This document shows, in pieces, positions 40,001 to 49,659 of a stretch of DNA of 64,000 nt. Source of the stretch: Isoetes taiwanensis (lineage: Eukaryota; Streptophyta; Lycopodiopsida; Isoetales; Isoetaceae); assembly GCA_021234155.1 (NCBI GenBank), contig JAJEKV010000145.1, positions 684,001 to 748,000 of the forward strand, in the 5' to 3' direction. The translations under genes were made by a program, and so were the position numbers. The notes below the pieces were generated by a model. That model saw only the letters and a list, made by a program, of their open reading frames with translations, made no database searches and had not been told where the DNA came from. How positions within the stretch are numbered: the first letter of the stretch is position 1; every line of letters starts with the position of its first letter.

Positions 40001-42470
40001 CTAGCTCATGATTTGGAAAATTGAGCTCATTTTGTTAAATGCCAAGGAATAACGCAAGACAGGACATTAGCACGGCAATGCCGGGCAACTTAAAAAGTTT
40101 TTGGGGGAGGGTGTCTCCCTTTTTTCGGCCGCCGGTAATGCTGGAAACACCCCATTTTCTAGCCAAAAAGCGAAATTTTGGAGCCGGGATTTTTTGTTTC
40201 TCACGTTCTGTTAAACCATTTCTTATTTTCTTCTTTTAATAGTGGTATCCGTTACAGCGGCTCGGCTAAATATCCGACATGACTCCTCCTCCCGTAATTT
40301 CCTAGATGCATTCCGCCATATCCAGGATACCTCCTCAAAATGGTCGAAGCAGCAATAGGCAGTAGCAGCTCCTGCAATATCAAATTTTTGCGCTTGTTTG
40401 CAATCAGAACGTGGTTTTTCCAGTCTCTATTCTCTTCTAATATAGTTTCAGTTGGGGTTTAAATCATGCCTTAAACCTTACCTAAATCGGTGCAGCATCT
40501 AATGATGGATTCTCCAAGGTTGAATGATCATGAGGGGACTGAGTAGCTCATCAAAGTGTACTCTACCTCCATCCAGTGAACTAATGGAAGAATCTGAATC
40601 TGAAGATAAGTATCCATGCTCATCTTTATCAGAATATTAATGTGGGCAAATAGATGTTGTACTAGTTCGATGCACTCTCTACAAAATCTGCACTTCTAGA
40701 AATAAACACGTCCTTTGTTAGTGGATTATACATGTTCCATCCCTTTTTACTTATAGGATATCCTATGAAAATTCACTTGATGATACATTTTGCTAATTTT
40801 ACAAGCTTACGTGGCTTTTTGTGGAAATTTGCAAAGCTTTGAATAAGCTTAAAATCATCTATATTTTCTTCCAAGTCAAGTTTTTCATTTTGCAAAGACA
40901 AAATATATGCATATCCTTTTATAGTGTGAGCACAATAAATGATCTACAATTCTGAACAACCTATGTTGGAAGCTCTTGTCCATTCGAATGATGGAGAAAC
41001 ATGTAGACAAACAATTGAAGCATGAGGAGCTGCACTTTTGCTATATAATATTCCAAATCAACAATTGCGGGGTCAAAACTTTCAAGCTTTGGTGATATAA
41101 GGCTTGTTTACCTTGAACACCACCACTTTTTGGATTGGTATTGGGTTTCACAACATAAGTCAAGGCACTTTTGGTGCAATGTGTTTAGCAAATAATGAAA
41201 AAACGATTTGGAAGTTTTGGTCATTGTCTTGAGAGCCATCAACTTTTCAAGCTGTGTATTGTTTCATCTTGAAAAAGGAAAACATGGATATTTTTCAATT
41301 TCTTTGGGACGTTTAATGATTTAGTTTTTCATACCTTGCAAGTAAATTTTGGGGTTAGATAAGACATTTTTAATGGAATTGAAAAATGAAGGCGACCTCT
41401 TTGAGCATGCATGGAAGGAGTTCAGTTTAATTGTCTGCGACAAAAAGAAACAGCGTCATTTTGCCCTATTTACGCGCCGGATCTCTCTTGCTTTGGTTAT
41501 TCCCGCATGTAGTGATCTAGTGTTAGCAATTGGATGGTATTGCATGTGGCTTTGATGTCCCCAACGTGGCATCAAAATACAACAAAAGCACAAGATGTCT
41601 TTGAAACATGTGAAAAGCTTCATGCTCTTATTTTGACATCGGATCCTTTCGTTTTTTGTATCTTTGTAAGTTCTCCTATATCTGGAGGCAAGTGTTTTTG
41701 TAGTTGATCGGATAATGGAAAAAGGATCAACATTTTTGTTATTGAGCAATATCTGGCTGTTAATTGTTTCCAATCTTAACTGAGATAATGGTGGATTATG
41801 GTTTGTTGCTTGGCATGGATAAACTCATTGAGTTGATGCTACTTGAAATTTTCAATTTTAACAAAGATAAATGTGGATACAAAAATGTTACATTTTATTA
41901 TTGGCATGGATAGATCGAGTGAGATGGCCATATGAAGTGTTCAATTAAAAAGGATTATTAGTGTTAGGTGACGGTTGTTGTATCACGCTAATTAATTCCC
42001 TGGTAGTATTACCATGCAATATGGTCATTGATTCAACAAGCTATAAAGGCACTACAGATTTTAGTAGCCAAGGTTTTAGGGCTGGTGTTGACAAATGTTA
42101 GAAATTTATTCATGTGGACATATCTTACATCTTATTTTTGTCTTGTAACTTTTGGACCCGATGTTAAATGCCACATATTCTTTGGCATATGTGGTGGAGA
42201 CCCCCGCTATGCGTTGGAAAAATTGAACCTCCAACTTGCTCCAGCCCATGATAAAGACTAGTAACAAGTAAGAATCTGTGCATCCCGCATAACTCAAAAA
42301 CACTACAAGCTTCTTAATGTTTTGTTTTTTTTGCTATTCATTGCATACATTGGTCTCTTTTGTAGTCGAATAAACATTCAATATGGTCTAGAAATCATGA
42401 TATTTCATTTATCGTCACGCTTTGGTGAAGCTATACTGGTTGGTGGCGGTTTAAATAACATATATAATGT
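37040..42470. other. Intergenic DNA; no gene recognised
   Basis: Several stretches have intron/exon-like texture. One example is 38480-38569, flanked by 'aatacag' and 'gtgagt'; another is the 175-codon frame at 38818-39345. None gives a protein family. A 12-base duplication 'ctatgttttgcg-caaacgtccttcac' type occurs at 39018-39080. An unrecognised transcript cannot be excluded. Confidence 0.4.
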
Positions 42471-42575
42471 AGTATTTTTTGGGTTGCCCCTAGGGGGCAA
42501 ACCCTCGTTTATAATGGGTTTGTGGCCATATCCGGTATATCTTAGGCATATGCCTAGCATATGTTGGGTACACTG
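42470..42575. repeat. Short dispersed palindromic repeat P, copy 2
   Basis: Matches 36925-37035 in the same orientation: 'ttttttgggttgcccctagg', 'gcaaaccctcgttta', 'ggcatatgcctagcatatgt'. Roughly three quarters identical by eye. Confidence 0.7.
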
Positions 42576-42789
42576 TGGCTTTATAAATCTTTAGCAAATA
42601 TGAACAGAATAGTTCATTTTATATATTTGGTTGTTCGGCCAATATTACAAATTGAGAGAAGACTTAGTACATATTCCAATCTGATTGGCTCCTTGTGAAT
42701 CTTTTTTTGAAGAGAAATATATGGATGGTTTTGTACCATTGGCGACAAAAGGCTGTTTTTAAGCCTTAAATGGCTTTTCTCAAGTTTGT

Positions 42790-43240
42790 AAACAAAGGCT
42801 GCTCTTGCCCTTTGAGATGAAACTAGGTGCCTGCCTCATGTACACTTCCTCTTCTAGTTTTAAATTAAGAAAAGCAATCTTGACATCCATATGCTTGATA
42901 CCAAGACCATGTTCAGCTACTATGCAATAATGAACTTAACTCAACTTAGCTTTGCAACAGGGGGAAAATGTTTCATAAAAATCAATACCTGGCACTTATG
43001 AGTATCCCTTGGCAACAAGTCGAGCTTTGAACACGTCGATCTTTACTTCTTCATTGTACTTTACTTTACAAACTCACTTGCAGGGTACTAGCTTTCTGCT
43101 TGGAGGGAGCTTGCACTGTCCCATGTATCATATTTTAGCAAGGGACTATTTTCTTCTTGCATGGCTTTGCTCCATTCATTTTTCCTAGAACTGTTCATGG
43201 CTTCCTTGTAACATGGTGGCTCATCAAAGATCGCATTGCT
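42790..43240 (-). pseudogene. Ty1/copia reverse-transcriptase fragment
   Basis: On the minus strand, in broken frames, the expected copia RT order is present. It reads KEAMNSSRKNEWSKAMQEE (about 43200), then YDTWDSASSLQ, FKARLVAKGYS (about 43030), IDFYETF, HMDVKIAFLNLKLEEEVYM (about 42900-42840, with the motif A Asp) and RQAPS. Several stops and slips separate the pieces. No LTRs are recognised around it. Confidence 0.85.
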
Positions 43241-43459
43241 GTAGAAGGCCCCCGATAAAGAAAACTAAAACACCAACGAAATCATCATTCTTGCTTCTCG
43301 TCTTTCGATATGTTCAAGGTTTGAATGGAACCAATGGATTATGTTTCTTTTTCTTATTTGCAACATTCAATTTGTGATTTATTAGCGTATTTGAATGCCT
43401 TGCCTTATGAATTATGAATTGGGCATGGAAATAGCATTCCACTGATATGTTTGAGTCCA

Positions 43460-43790
43460 GTTTTTTGGCTTGCCCTAAGGGGAAAACCCTCATCCATATG
43501 GGTTTGTGCCCGGGGATGTCACATAGTTTAAGGCGTATATACCATGTGAGTGAAAGGGGTGGGTTTTTTTTTTACCCTAAACCGTATGTATAAATACGGA
43601 TAGGGGCTTGGCTAGGGGGTTTACGGGGGAATCCAATGTAATATGTATCTGACGGAAGGGGGCATTTAGAAGGTTGGACAAATTATCACGGAGGGTTTTT
43701 TGTTGACCCCATTACTTGCGTGGCGTATCACCTTTATACCCTGGGGGTTCGTGGCATATTCCAAGTATATGTCAGTATATGCTCGAAAAC
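43460..43790. repeat. Decayed copy of dispersed repeat P, interrupted
   Basis: The left part 'ttttttggcttgccctaagg', 'aaaaccctcatccatatggg' (43460-43505) and a right part 'ttcgtggcatattccaagta' (43746-43766) match the two halves of repeat P. About 240 bp of G-rich sequence lies between them, suggesting an insertion into the repeat. Confidence 0.45.
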
Positions 43791-43966
43791 ATGACTTTGA
43801 AGTGTGATTTAAGCCATTTCACTCTCGGGTCACGGAGGGCAACCCTCTGTGCGCAGCACCTTGTTGATCTCTTATGAAAATAAAGTTACCCTTGAATGTA
43901 GTGTTGTGGCAGAATCGTGGCTGTTGGAGATTTTGTAGCTGGAATCCCAAACCGTTGAGATCGCGC

Positions 43967-44125
43967 CTTTTAGGCGCCTCACATGTAAATCTTTAGGTAT
44001 TCACATGTAGTTCACCTGAGACGACCGTTTTGACGTCTGAGCCGTTCGTCCCCGAACTGCTAGAGCAGTTTACACCTGAGCGGCTCAACGGCTTGACGTC
44101 TGGCAGCCGGTGACATGTGAGGCGT
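43967..44125. repeat. Small inverted-repeat element (MITE candidate)
   Basis: Ends 'ggcgcctcacatgt' (43974) and 'acatgtgaggcgtcc' (44111) are inverted repeats. The interior is rich in 'gacgtct' and 'gccgtt' palindromic pieces, and a 'gcgccttttaggcgc' hairpin sits at the left end. No coding capacity. Moderate support. Confidence 0.5.
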
Positions 44126-44986
44126 CCATTAGCACATTGAGGGTTACTTTAGAGGCTGAAAATAAGGCCCAAATTCCATTATGAGACTATCACTTTTTTT
44201 TTTAGTTCTAACTTGTGATTTCCTGAATCTATATGATGCTCCCTCATATAAGTACGGAAATTCCACTCCCATGGCAAACCACAGAAAGACCCTTCGTCTG
44301 ACTCGGACCACTTGTGATGGGCAAGTGTCCGGGTGACGGGCACGGAGGTGACATTCGTCCCATGCCTTCTATGGGAAATCCTATATAGCAGAAGCGTATA
44401 TACATGTTAGCACCTAGCAACAATATACATAATAATATGCCACCACGAAGGGTGGCCCATCCATCAACAAGACAACATCACATAATATCGATATACATAA
44501 CAAATGCAACAGAAATGAAGGTTCTAACTTCTAACTCAGTCTCAAGCTCAAGGGGTTCAACTGACAGTCAGGGCCTTCGGATAACAACAGACGGAATCAT
44601 GACATCGGCATTGGTTGACATAAAACAATGGCTAGGGTTACCCCCCAAAATCCATAGGCCGACCCCAGCCGTGTCCATCGAGTCCGGGACGTCCCTATAG
44701 GTACGTATCATGCGACCCAGAGGGTGTCAGACCCATACTCGGCCTACACGCAATGACCGATTGTAAGCCTAGCACACTATATAGGAGACTTGTAGCCACG
44801 CTAGGCAAAGCTCCGCCTCCACTTCACCACTATGTCCGTTCTATGGTGATCAACCACCAGGAGGGCTCTTGTGCACAGGTCGCATTTAATGGGATTTAAG
44901 GGATTCTAACTAGGAACATCTCTACTGCTATATGGCCTTTAGATCTCTACCCTCGTTAAACCCCACAATACAGGAGGAACAAAAAG

Positions 44987-45838
44987 AGAATAGAATAGAA
45001 TAGATTTTTTATCGTCCACGGAGACCAATTGACTTATGGGACCCAAACAGAAAGAGAGCAGCAAGTGTATTACTGTCAGGATTAAAAAATCCCTGCCCCG
45101 AAGGGTTTTCGAGGGAAAAACCTTAGTAATAATATGTATGCTGGTACACTGTACAATTGTGTAGTACAATTCAATACTACCCCGGAGGATACAACTGAGT
45201 CTGTGTATCCATAACCTCCTGGAGGTATGACCTCAACAAGCCCACAGACGCCGTATTCAATAACTCATGCAGCGGCTGGTCAGGCACAACTAATCGAACA
45301 TATTGCGCTCGAATGTGGCCAAACGCTGGGCAGATCTGAAGGGCATGACATTCATCTGCCCTGGTGGCAACACTAACAAAGCCCATCCTCTCGTGCTTCT
45401 CGAGTCCAACAGCCCTGTCTCAATGCGGAGACGATGTGCACCCGTGCGAATGGAAGCTATAAGTCTGCGCTTCTTCATGGGCAAATGGGTGTACAAGTAC
45501 TGGTGTGGGCCTCTCGTGAGCCTAGGATTGACTTGCTGCTGATAGTGTGTCATCTTGACGTGTGTCAGAGCATCTGCATCCCAGAGATTGCGAAGGAAAC
45601 TATCATTTAGGTACAGCTTTAGTGCATTGTGATCCTTCTTTGTACGTACCTGTACGCATCTGTTTGCCTGTACATCCCAACGTGAGAACCACTGAGCTTG
45701 CTTGTCCTTCCAGCAGGCTTTGAGGCATTGGAGACCCATTGCTACGACCAAAGCAAGGTTGGGCAAACGTGTATCACCTATAGCGGCCACCTTCTGGAAG
45801 TAAATAATATGGCGTTCCAATGCAGCCCTTTGAAGATG
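44987..45838 (-). mobile_element. LINE-C, 5'-truncated, nested in R1 copy b
   Basis: Copy c of R1 reads 'ggaggaacaaaaggagaac' straight into 'cataacctcaatt'; copy b is interrupted between these points, which fixes the insert. On the minus strand the insert codes for RRLIASIRTGAHRLRIETG and ADECHALQICPAFGHIRAQY, a Cys/His-type ORF2 C-terminus related to LINE-A/B. It ends with a GGTCTC...GACGATAAAAAA stretch and a (TATTC)n tail. Confidence 0.8.
45177..45820 (-). pseudogene. LINE-C ORF2 C-terminal remnant
   Basis: Two overlapping frames (45820-45290 and 45386-45177) form one broken C-terminus. PMKKRRLIASIRTGAHRLRI precedes the zinc-motif remnant DECHALQICPAF. The final part is LNTASVGLLRSYLQEVMD, comparable with LINE-B PATVGYFLTDVMK. 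Not functional. Confidence 0.65.
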
Positions 45839-46469
45839 TAGAACCTCAATCAGAGCATGAAATAGAGATTAATCATACAACTACACATACAAGGGTTAGC
45901 TAGAAGTTCAAGCTATCTAAGTACTAACCTGTGTCTTGGCTGGAGACATTATCTTTGAGAGTTTCCATGTGGCTGGTCTGAGTAGGTATGCTCAAGCAGC
46001 TCCTCCTTCACCAAATTCTCCCAAATCGATTTGGGGCATAATTGGGGTTGGAGGACCACTTGGTTGCCTCTCAGATGGGCAAGTACCCTAGGCCAATCGA
46101 GTTGGTCCATGTGGCATCACCTTAATGGCCTAATTATACTAATTAATAACACAAGGAGCCCAAAACTAAACTATTATATTTAACCAATGTCAGATCATCT
46201 AAAAACCATGATATATGTAGTTTCTTATACATGATTTTATTTGATAGGAGAAAACCACATATCATAGTGGTTTGTTGGAATTGATAATGGTTATGAATGT
46301 TGGTTTTAAATGTGATAGTGGTTTGTTAAAACTAATTATGGTTTATGAGATTGTTCCATGCGTACTATAGTAGTTCATCAAAACTAGTAATGGTTTGATA
46401 GAACAATTCTATGACACATGTCATGGTCTAAAAGGTAGTTTGATTTTGCCCAATATTACTCATACATTA

Positions 46470-46490
46470 AATTGAATTGAATTGAATTGA
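46470..46490. repeat. (ATTGA)n microsatellite
   Basis: Four ATTGA units, 'attgaattgaattgaattg'. Confidence 0.8.
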
Positions 46491-46639
46491 AAAGGTTCTA
46501 TTGTCATGTTAATCATGAGGATCCTATGACCATAAATGCATGGTGTGAGCAAAGCTTCAAATCTCAACAACGCGATAGAACTGCATTGTCGTGGTACCCA
46601 TCTTGGTGTCCTATCCACTACTTTGGAATACATCTTGGT

Positions 46640-46995
46640 GCCTACCTTGGTGCTCGCGGCGGTGGCAGAGCCACATTGTCCTGGTGAACAAACTAGGTAC
46701 CCAAAATAGGTGACTAGTGGTGGCAGAGGCACACAGTCCTGGTACCTACCAATGGTGTCCAGTGGCGGCAGAGCTGCACTATCTTGGAATTTTTGAACTT
46801 TAGGTAAAATATGGGTAATGTGGGAACTTTGATGACTAGGATGGTAATTTCATCAATTTGGTGATGTGGCATGATGATGTGGATGTCTCCTAGTGGCAAC
46901 AAAGCCGCATGATCCTGGGACCCATGTAAAATGCCAAATGGTGTTTATTTCTGGTGTTCCAGCAGCCATGGAACCACACTGGCTTGGTACCCATT
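46640..46995. repeat. Degenerate minisatellite with 'gtggcagagccacactgtcctggtacc' theme
   Basis: At least five imperfect units recur: about 46657 (ggcggtggcagagccacatt), 46724 (agtggtggcagaggcacaca), 46760 (agtggcggcagagctgcact), 46894 (agtggcaacaaagccgcatg) and 46961 (gcagccatggaaccacactg). Most are followed by 'tcctgg' or 'cttgg' plus 'taccc/gaccc'. Spacing is irregular. Confidence 0.65.
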
Positions 46996-47062
46996 AGTGA
47001 TTTGATTACTATCAGGCTTAAAAAAACTCATCCCAAAGGGTTTTTGAGGACATGCCATAGTA
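46990..47062 (-). mobile_element. Possible LINE-C-type 3' UTR fragment
   Basis: 'gattactatcaggcttaaaa' and 'cccaaagggtttttgagga' resemble 'tattactgtcaggattaaaa' and 'cccgaagggttttcgaggg' at 45068-45112 in LINE-C. Short and diverged. Confidence 0.4.
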
Positions 47063-47783
47063 TTTGGTTGGCATAATGACTTGTGAAAACGACTGGTTCA
47101 TTATATAATATTGGTAGAATGAGCAATAAGAAATTGGTCTCATTCAGTAAAAGTGCCCTTTAACTCGACATTTTGTCATTTTACTTATGGTATTGGCATG
47201 TTTATGCACGGATGTATAAGATATTCAGGTTCCAAGGCCAATTTGGTTTCTCTGGACATAAAACGAATTCTATTCTATCATGACAAGCTCTTTCAACCAT
47301 AAATAATGGGCCATCCATATGGAAATATTGAGTCGATGAACACTAAAGAATATAATGTCAAGGTTATCTGTTTTATTGGGCTTTCATTGACATAACCTAC
47401 AATTCCTTAGACTCCAGGCTCGCGGCTGGCTTTCGCCCTAAAATCTGCTGCCGGCAGAAATTACCTATTACAAAATGCGTAAGGCCATTATCTTTCTCCT
47501 CATGCTTGCCAGCATTGTTCAAACAAAGACGAGGTACTATGGTTTCAACGTTAGTTTGCTAGAAAATCTATGTATATTTTTAACCTTGCTATATCATACT
47601 TATATGCTTTCTATTTTTCTACTTTGCAGATAAATTACCGCAATCTTACTAGATTATGTTACAACATGAGGATAGTTGCAGTAAGTAAATGGGCAGTTTC
47701 CATTCCAGGTCCAAAAATTCTTGTTACAGAAGGAGACATATCGAATGTTAAGGTGTTGATGCTAACCACCGACCAAAAAAAAA

Positions 47784-48261
47784 GGGCAATTTCTAAAAAT
47801 GTCCTTGTATTTTTGTGTAATTGTCAAAAAGCCCCTAATTTGTTTGTATTTGTCAAAATGCCCTTTTTTTTTTACGTATCTTATTTTCAGCTGAACGGCG
47901 GTGGCGGGAAGCTAGATCCAGTGCACAACGGCAATTCCAAGCATCAATTTGCCTACATCTGATATGCGAGCACAGATCCGGCAGAAGGACCGGTGTCCAG
48001 CAAGTAACGACAGCCCGAAACGAAGCAAGCCGATTAGGGTAGACGACCAATGCATTTGGGGTGGACACAATCGCTGGACCAGCAGCAGCATTTGGGGTGG
48101 ACACAGAAAGCGATGAAACGGGCCATGGATACGGCATATCAGGCCGCCGTTCAGCTGAAAATAAGATACGTACAAAAAAAAAGGGCATTTTGACAAATAC
48201 AAACAAATTAGGGGCTTTTTGACAATTACACAAAAATACAAGGGCATTTTTAGAAATTTCC
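47784..48261. mobile_element. Foldback / Mutator-like MITE with 119-bp TIRs
   Basis: The left arm 47784-47902 and right arm 48143-48261 are near-perfect inverted repeats. The outer ends are 'gggcaatttctaaaaatg' and, reversed, 'ggaaatttctaaaaatgc'; the inner ends are 'cagctgaacggcgg'. About 240 bp lie between the arms, with two 'gcatttggggtggacac' direct repeats at 48052 and 48088. A run of nine A's precedes the element and eleven follow it, compatible with a 9-bp target duplication as in Mutator-type elements, although a homopolymer is weak evidence. No transposase, so non-autonomous. Confidence 0.85.
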
Positions 48262-48503
48262 AAAAAAAAAAACACTCCCACATTATGGTATTAGATATGG
48301 TGAAGAAAACAAATGGTGATAAGACAGTATAACATCTAACGGCTGGGATGAATCAAGGGGGATGAATATGAATGGCCGAGATTGCGATCCTTGTCCTTTG
48401 ATCTGACTGGGTCTAAAACTTAACGGCCGAATTAACAGGGCAAAATCGTGATCCTTGCCATTTTGTTTTTGCTTGCCGATTTGCCGCCTTGATTGTGCGC
48501 CTT

Positions 48504-48531
48504 GCAGAGCAGAGCAGAGCAGAGCAGAGCA
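48504..48531. repeat. (AGAGC)n microsatellite
   Basis: Five or six 'agagc' units, about 260 bases upstream of the ATG of the candidate gene at 48791. Confidence 0.85.
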
Positions 48532-48790
48532 TGGCGCTGCTGTAGGTATTGGCACGTTGTTGTAGTATCTGTAGTATCTGCTTGTTTCTTTCCCTTCTCT
48601 TTCTTTATTCTCTTCTTCCTATTCTTGATCTTCCTGGCTATGGAAATAATGCAGTGGCTCTACGTCCGGCGGGCAGCTTCGACTCACGCGGCATGTCAAT
48701 CCTACATAGGCTAACTCAAACATTCTGCCAAAAGCAAAACTCCTCTTTGCTCTGGAGCACGAATCACAAGCCCTAAACTTTTGCGAGAAC

Positions 48791-49172
48791 ATGGCCGAGA
48801 AGGGCGACAACAAGGTTAAATGGCCTCTGGTGAACTGGAAGCCGGATCTTCGACTAACCGAACTCAGGCTTGCATCTGTTCACAGTAAGGGTGTTCGAAT
48901 TCTCTAGAGTTCAATCCATAGAAAGCCTAAATTGTGCACAGTCCATTGTTCCCAGTAAAACCCTCTTTTCTTCACTGTACCAAAAATTTTGATTGTTAAT
49001 GCATATTTCCCAATTTTTTACACCAGTCGGGGACCGGCTAAAGGAGAAGCATTCAGAGACAATCATAGAATTTCCCTGCAGAATGAAGCCATCGCACAAA
49101 ATCTTTGGAATGCAGGGCTTTCTGCTATATTCCAGAACACTGCAGTTGATGGCAAATGAACTATTGGATTAA
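48791..49172 (+). CDS. Unrecognised candidate gene, at least two exons
   Basis: Exon 1 48791-48884 starts MAEKGDNKVKWPLVNWKPDL and ends before GTAAGG. Exon 2 starts after 'acaccag' at 49027 and, in the matching phase, reads IGDRLKEKHSETIIEFPCRM then KPSHKIFGMQGFLLYSRT, stopping at 49172 (79 residues in all). Matching phase across the intron and a coding-like composition support a real gene. Further exon-like pieces follow on the same strand: after 'gatgcag' at 49230 (KLENIVCLAIFLNPVPSR), a stretch ending IRPFDINKMDLICIEG before GTACAT (49412), and DGQRAKAGARHVADGFVRTN (49542-49600). The stop at 49172 may therefore be bypassed by splicing or be an error. I do not recognise the family. Confidence 0.4.
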
Positions 49173-49659
49173 ATTCTAAATCAGATTGTATAGGTAATTG
49201 TTGCCCTTCTCATATTACTTGTGATGCAGAAGCTTGAGAATATTGTTTGTCTGGCAATTTTTCTGAACCCAGTACCCAGCAGGTTTGCTTCTTTCCTTTT
49301 GTCCACATTTTTCACAGCACTTTCTGCCAAAGTGCTGTCTCATTTCTTCAAGCTCACCGGAAGGATTCGTCCCTTTGATATTAACAAAATGGACCTCATC
49401 TGCATCGAAGGTACATATGCTACTCTTGACGATTTGGGAGATTTTTGTCCTTTTTTACTGTTCAGCTCATTTAAACAGGTGAATATAGTGCTTCCTTCCT
49501 ATTTAGACTTTCATAATTTATTATGGTCCTTTGGAAAACTTAGATGGGCAACGTGCCAAAGCAGGAGCAAGGCATGTAGCAGACGGATTTGTAAGAACCA
49601 ACGGTGTCAGACCACTTCTCCAGACGGTAGCCCCTGTATTCTGTTTGCTGTTTAGTCAA

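Larger units (their letters stand above)
44236..46140 (+). mobile_element. LTR-like repeat family R1, copy b (interrupted by LINE-C)
   Basis: Same order as copy c: 'cggaaattcc', 'gaccacttgtga', 'catgttagcacctagcaaca', 'ataggccgaccccagcc'-like, 'taagcctagcacactat', 'tagccacgctag', 'aggaggaacaaaa', 'acctcaatc', 'ctcctccttcaccaaattct', 'ggggcataattgggg'. It lacks about 200 bp present in copy c (58990-59200). The left edge is truncated relative to copies a and c. Confidence 0.65.

Noticed and set aside
43481-43800. G-rich stretch thought to be an organelle-derived insertion
   Set aside because: No recognisable plastid or mitochondrial gene; better explained as an insertion within dispersed repeat P.
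47853-48283. 142- and 123-codon minus frames
   Set aside because: They lie entirely within the foldback element and mirror the plus-strand frame in the other arm, as expected from inverted repeats.
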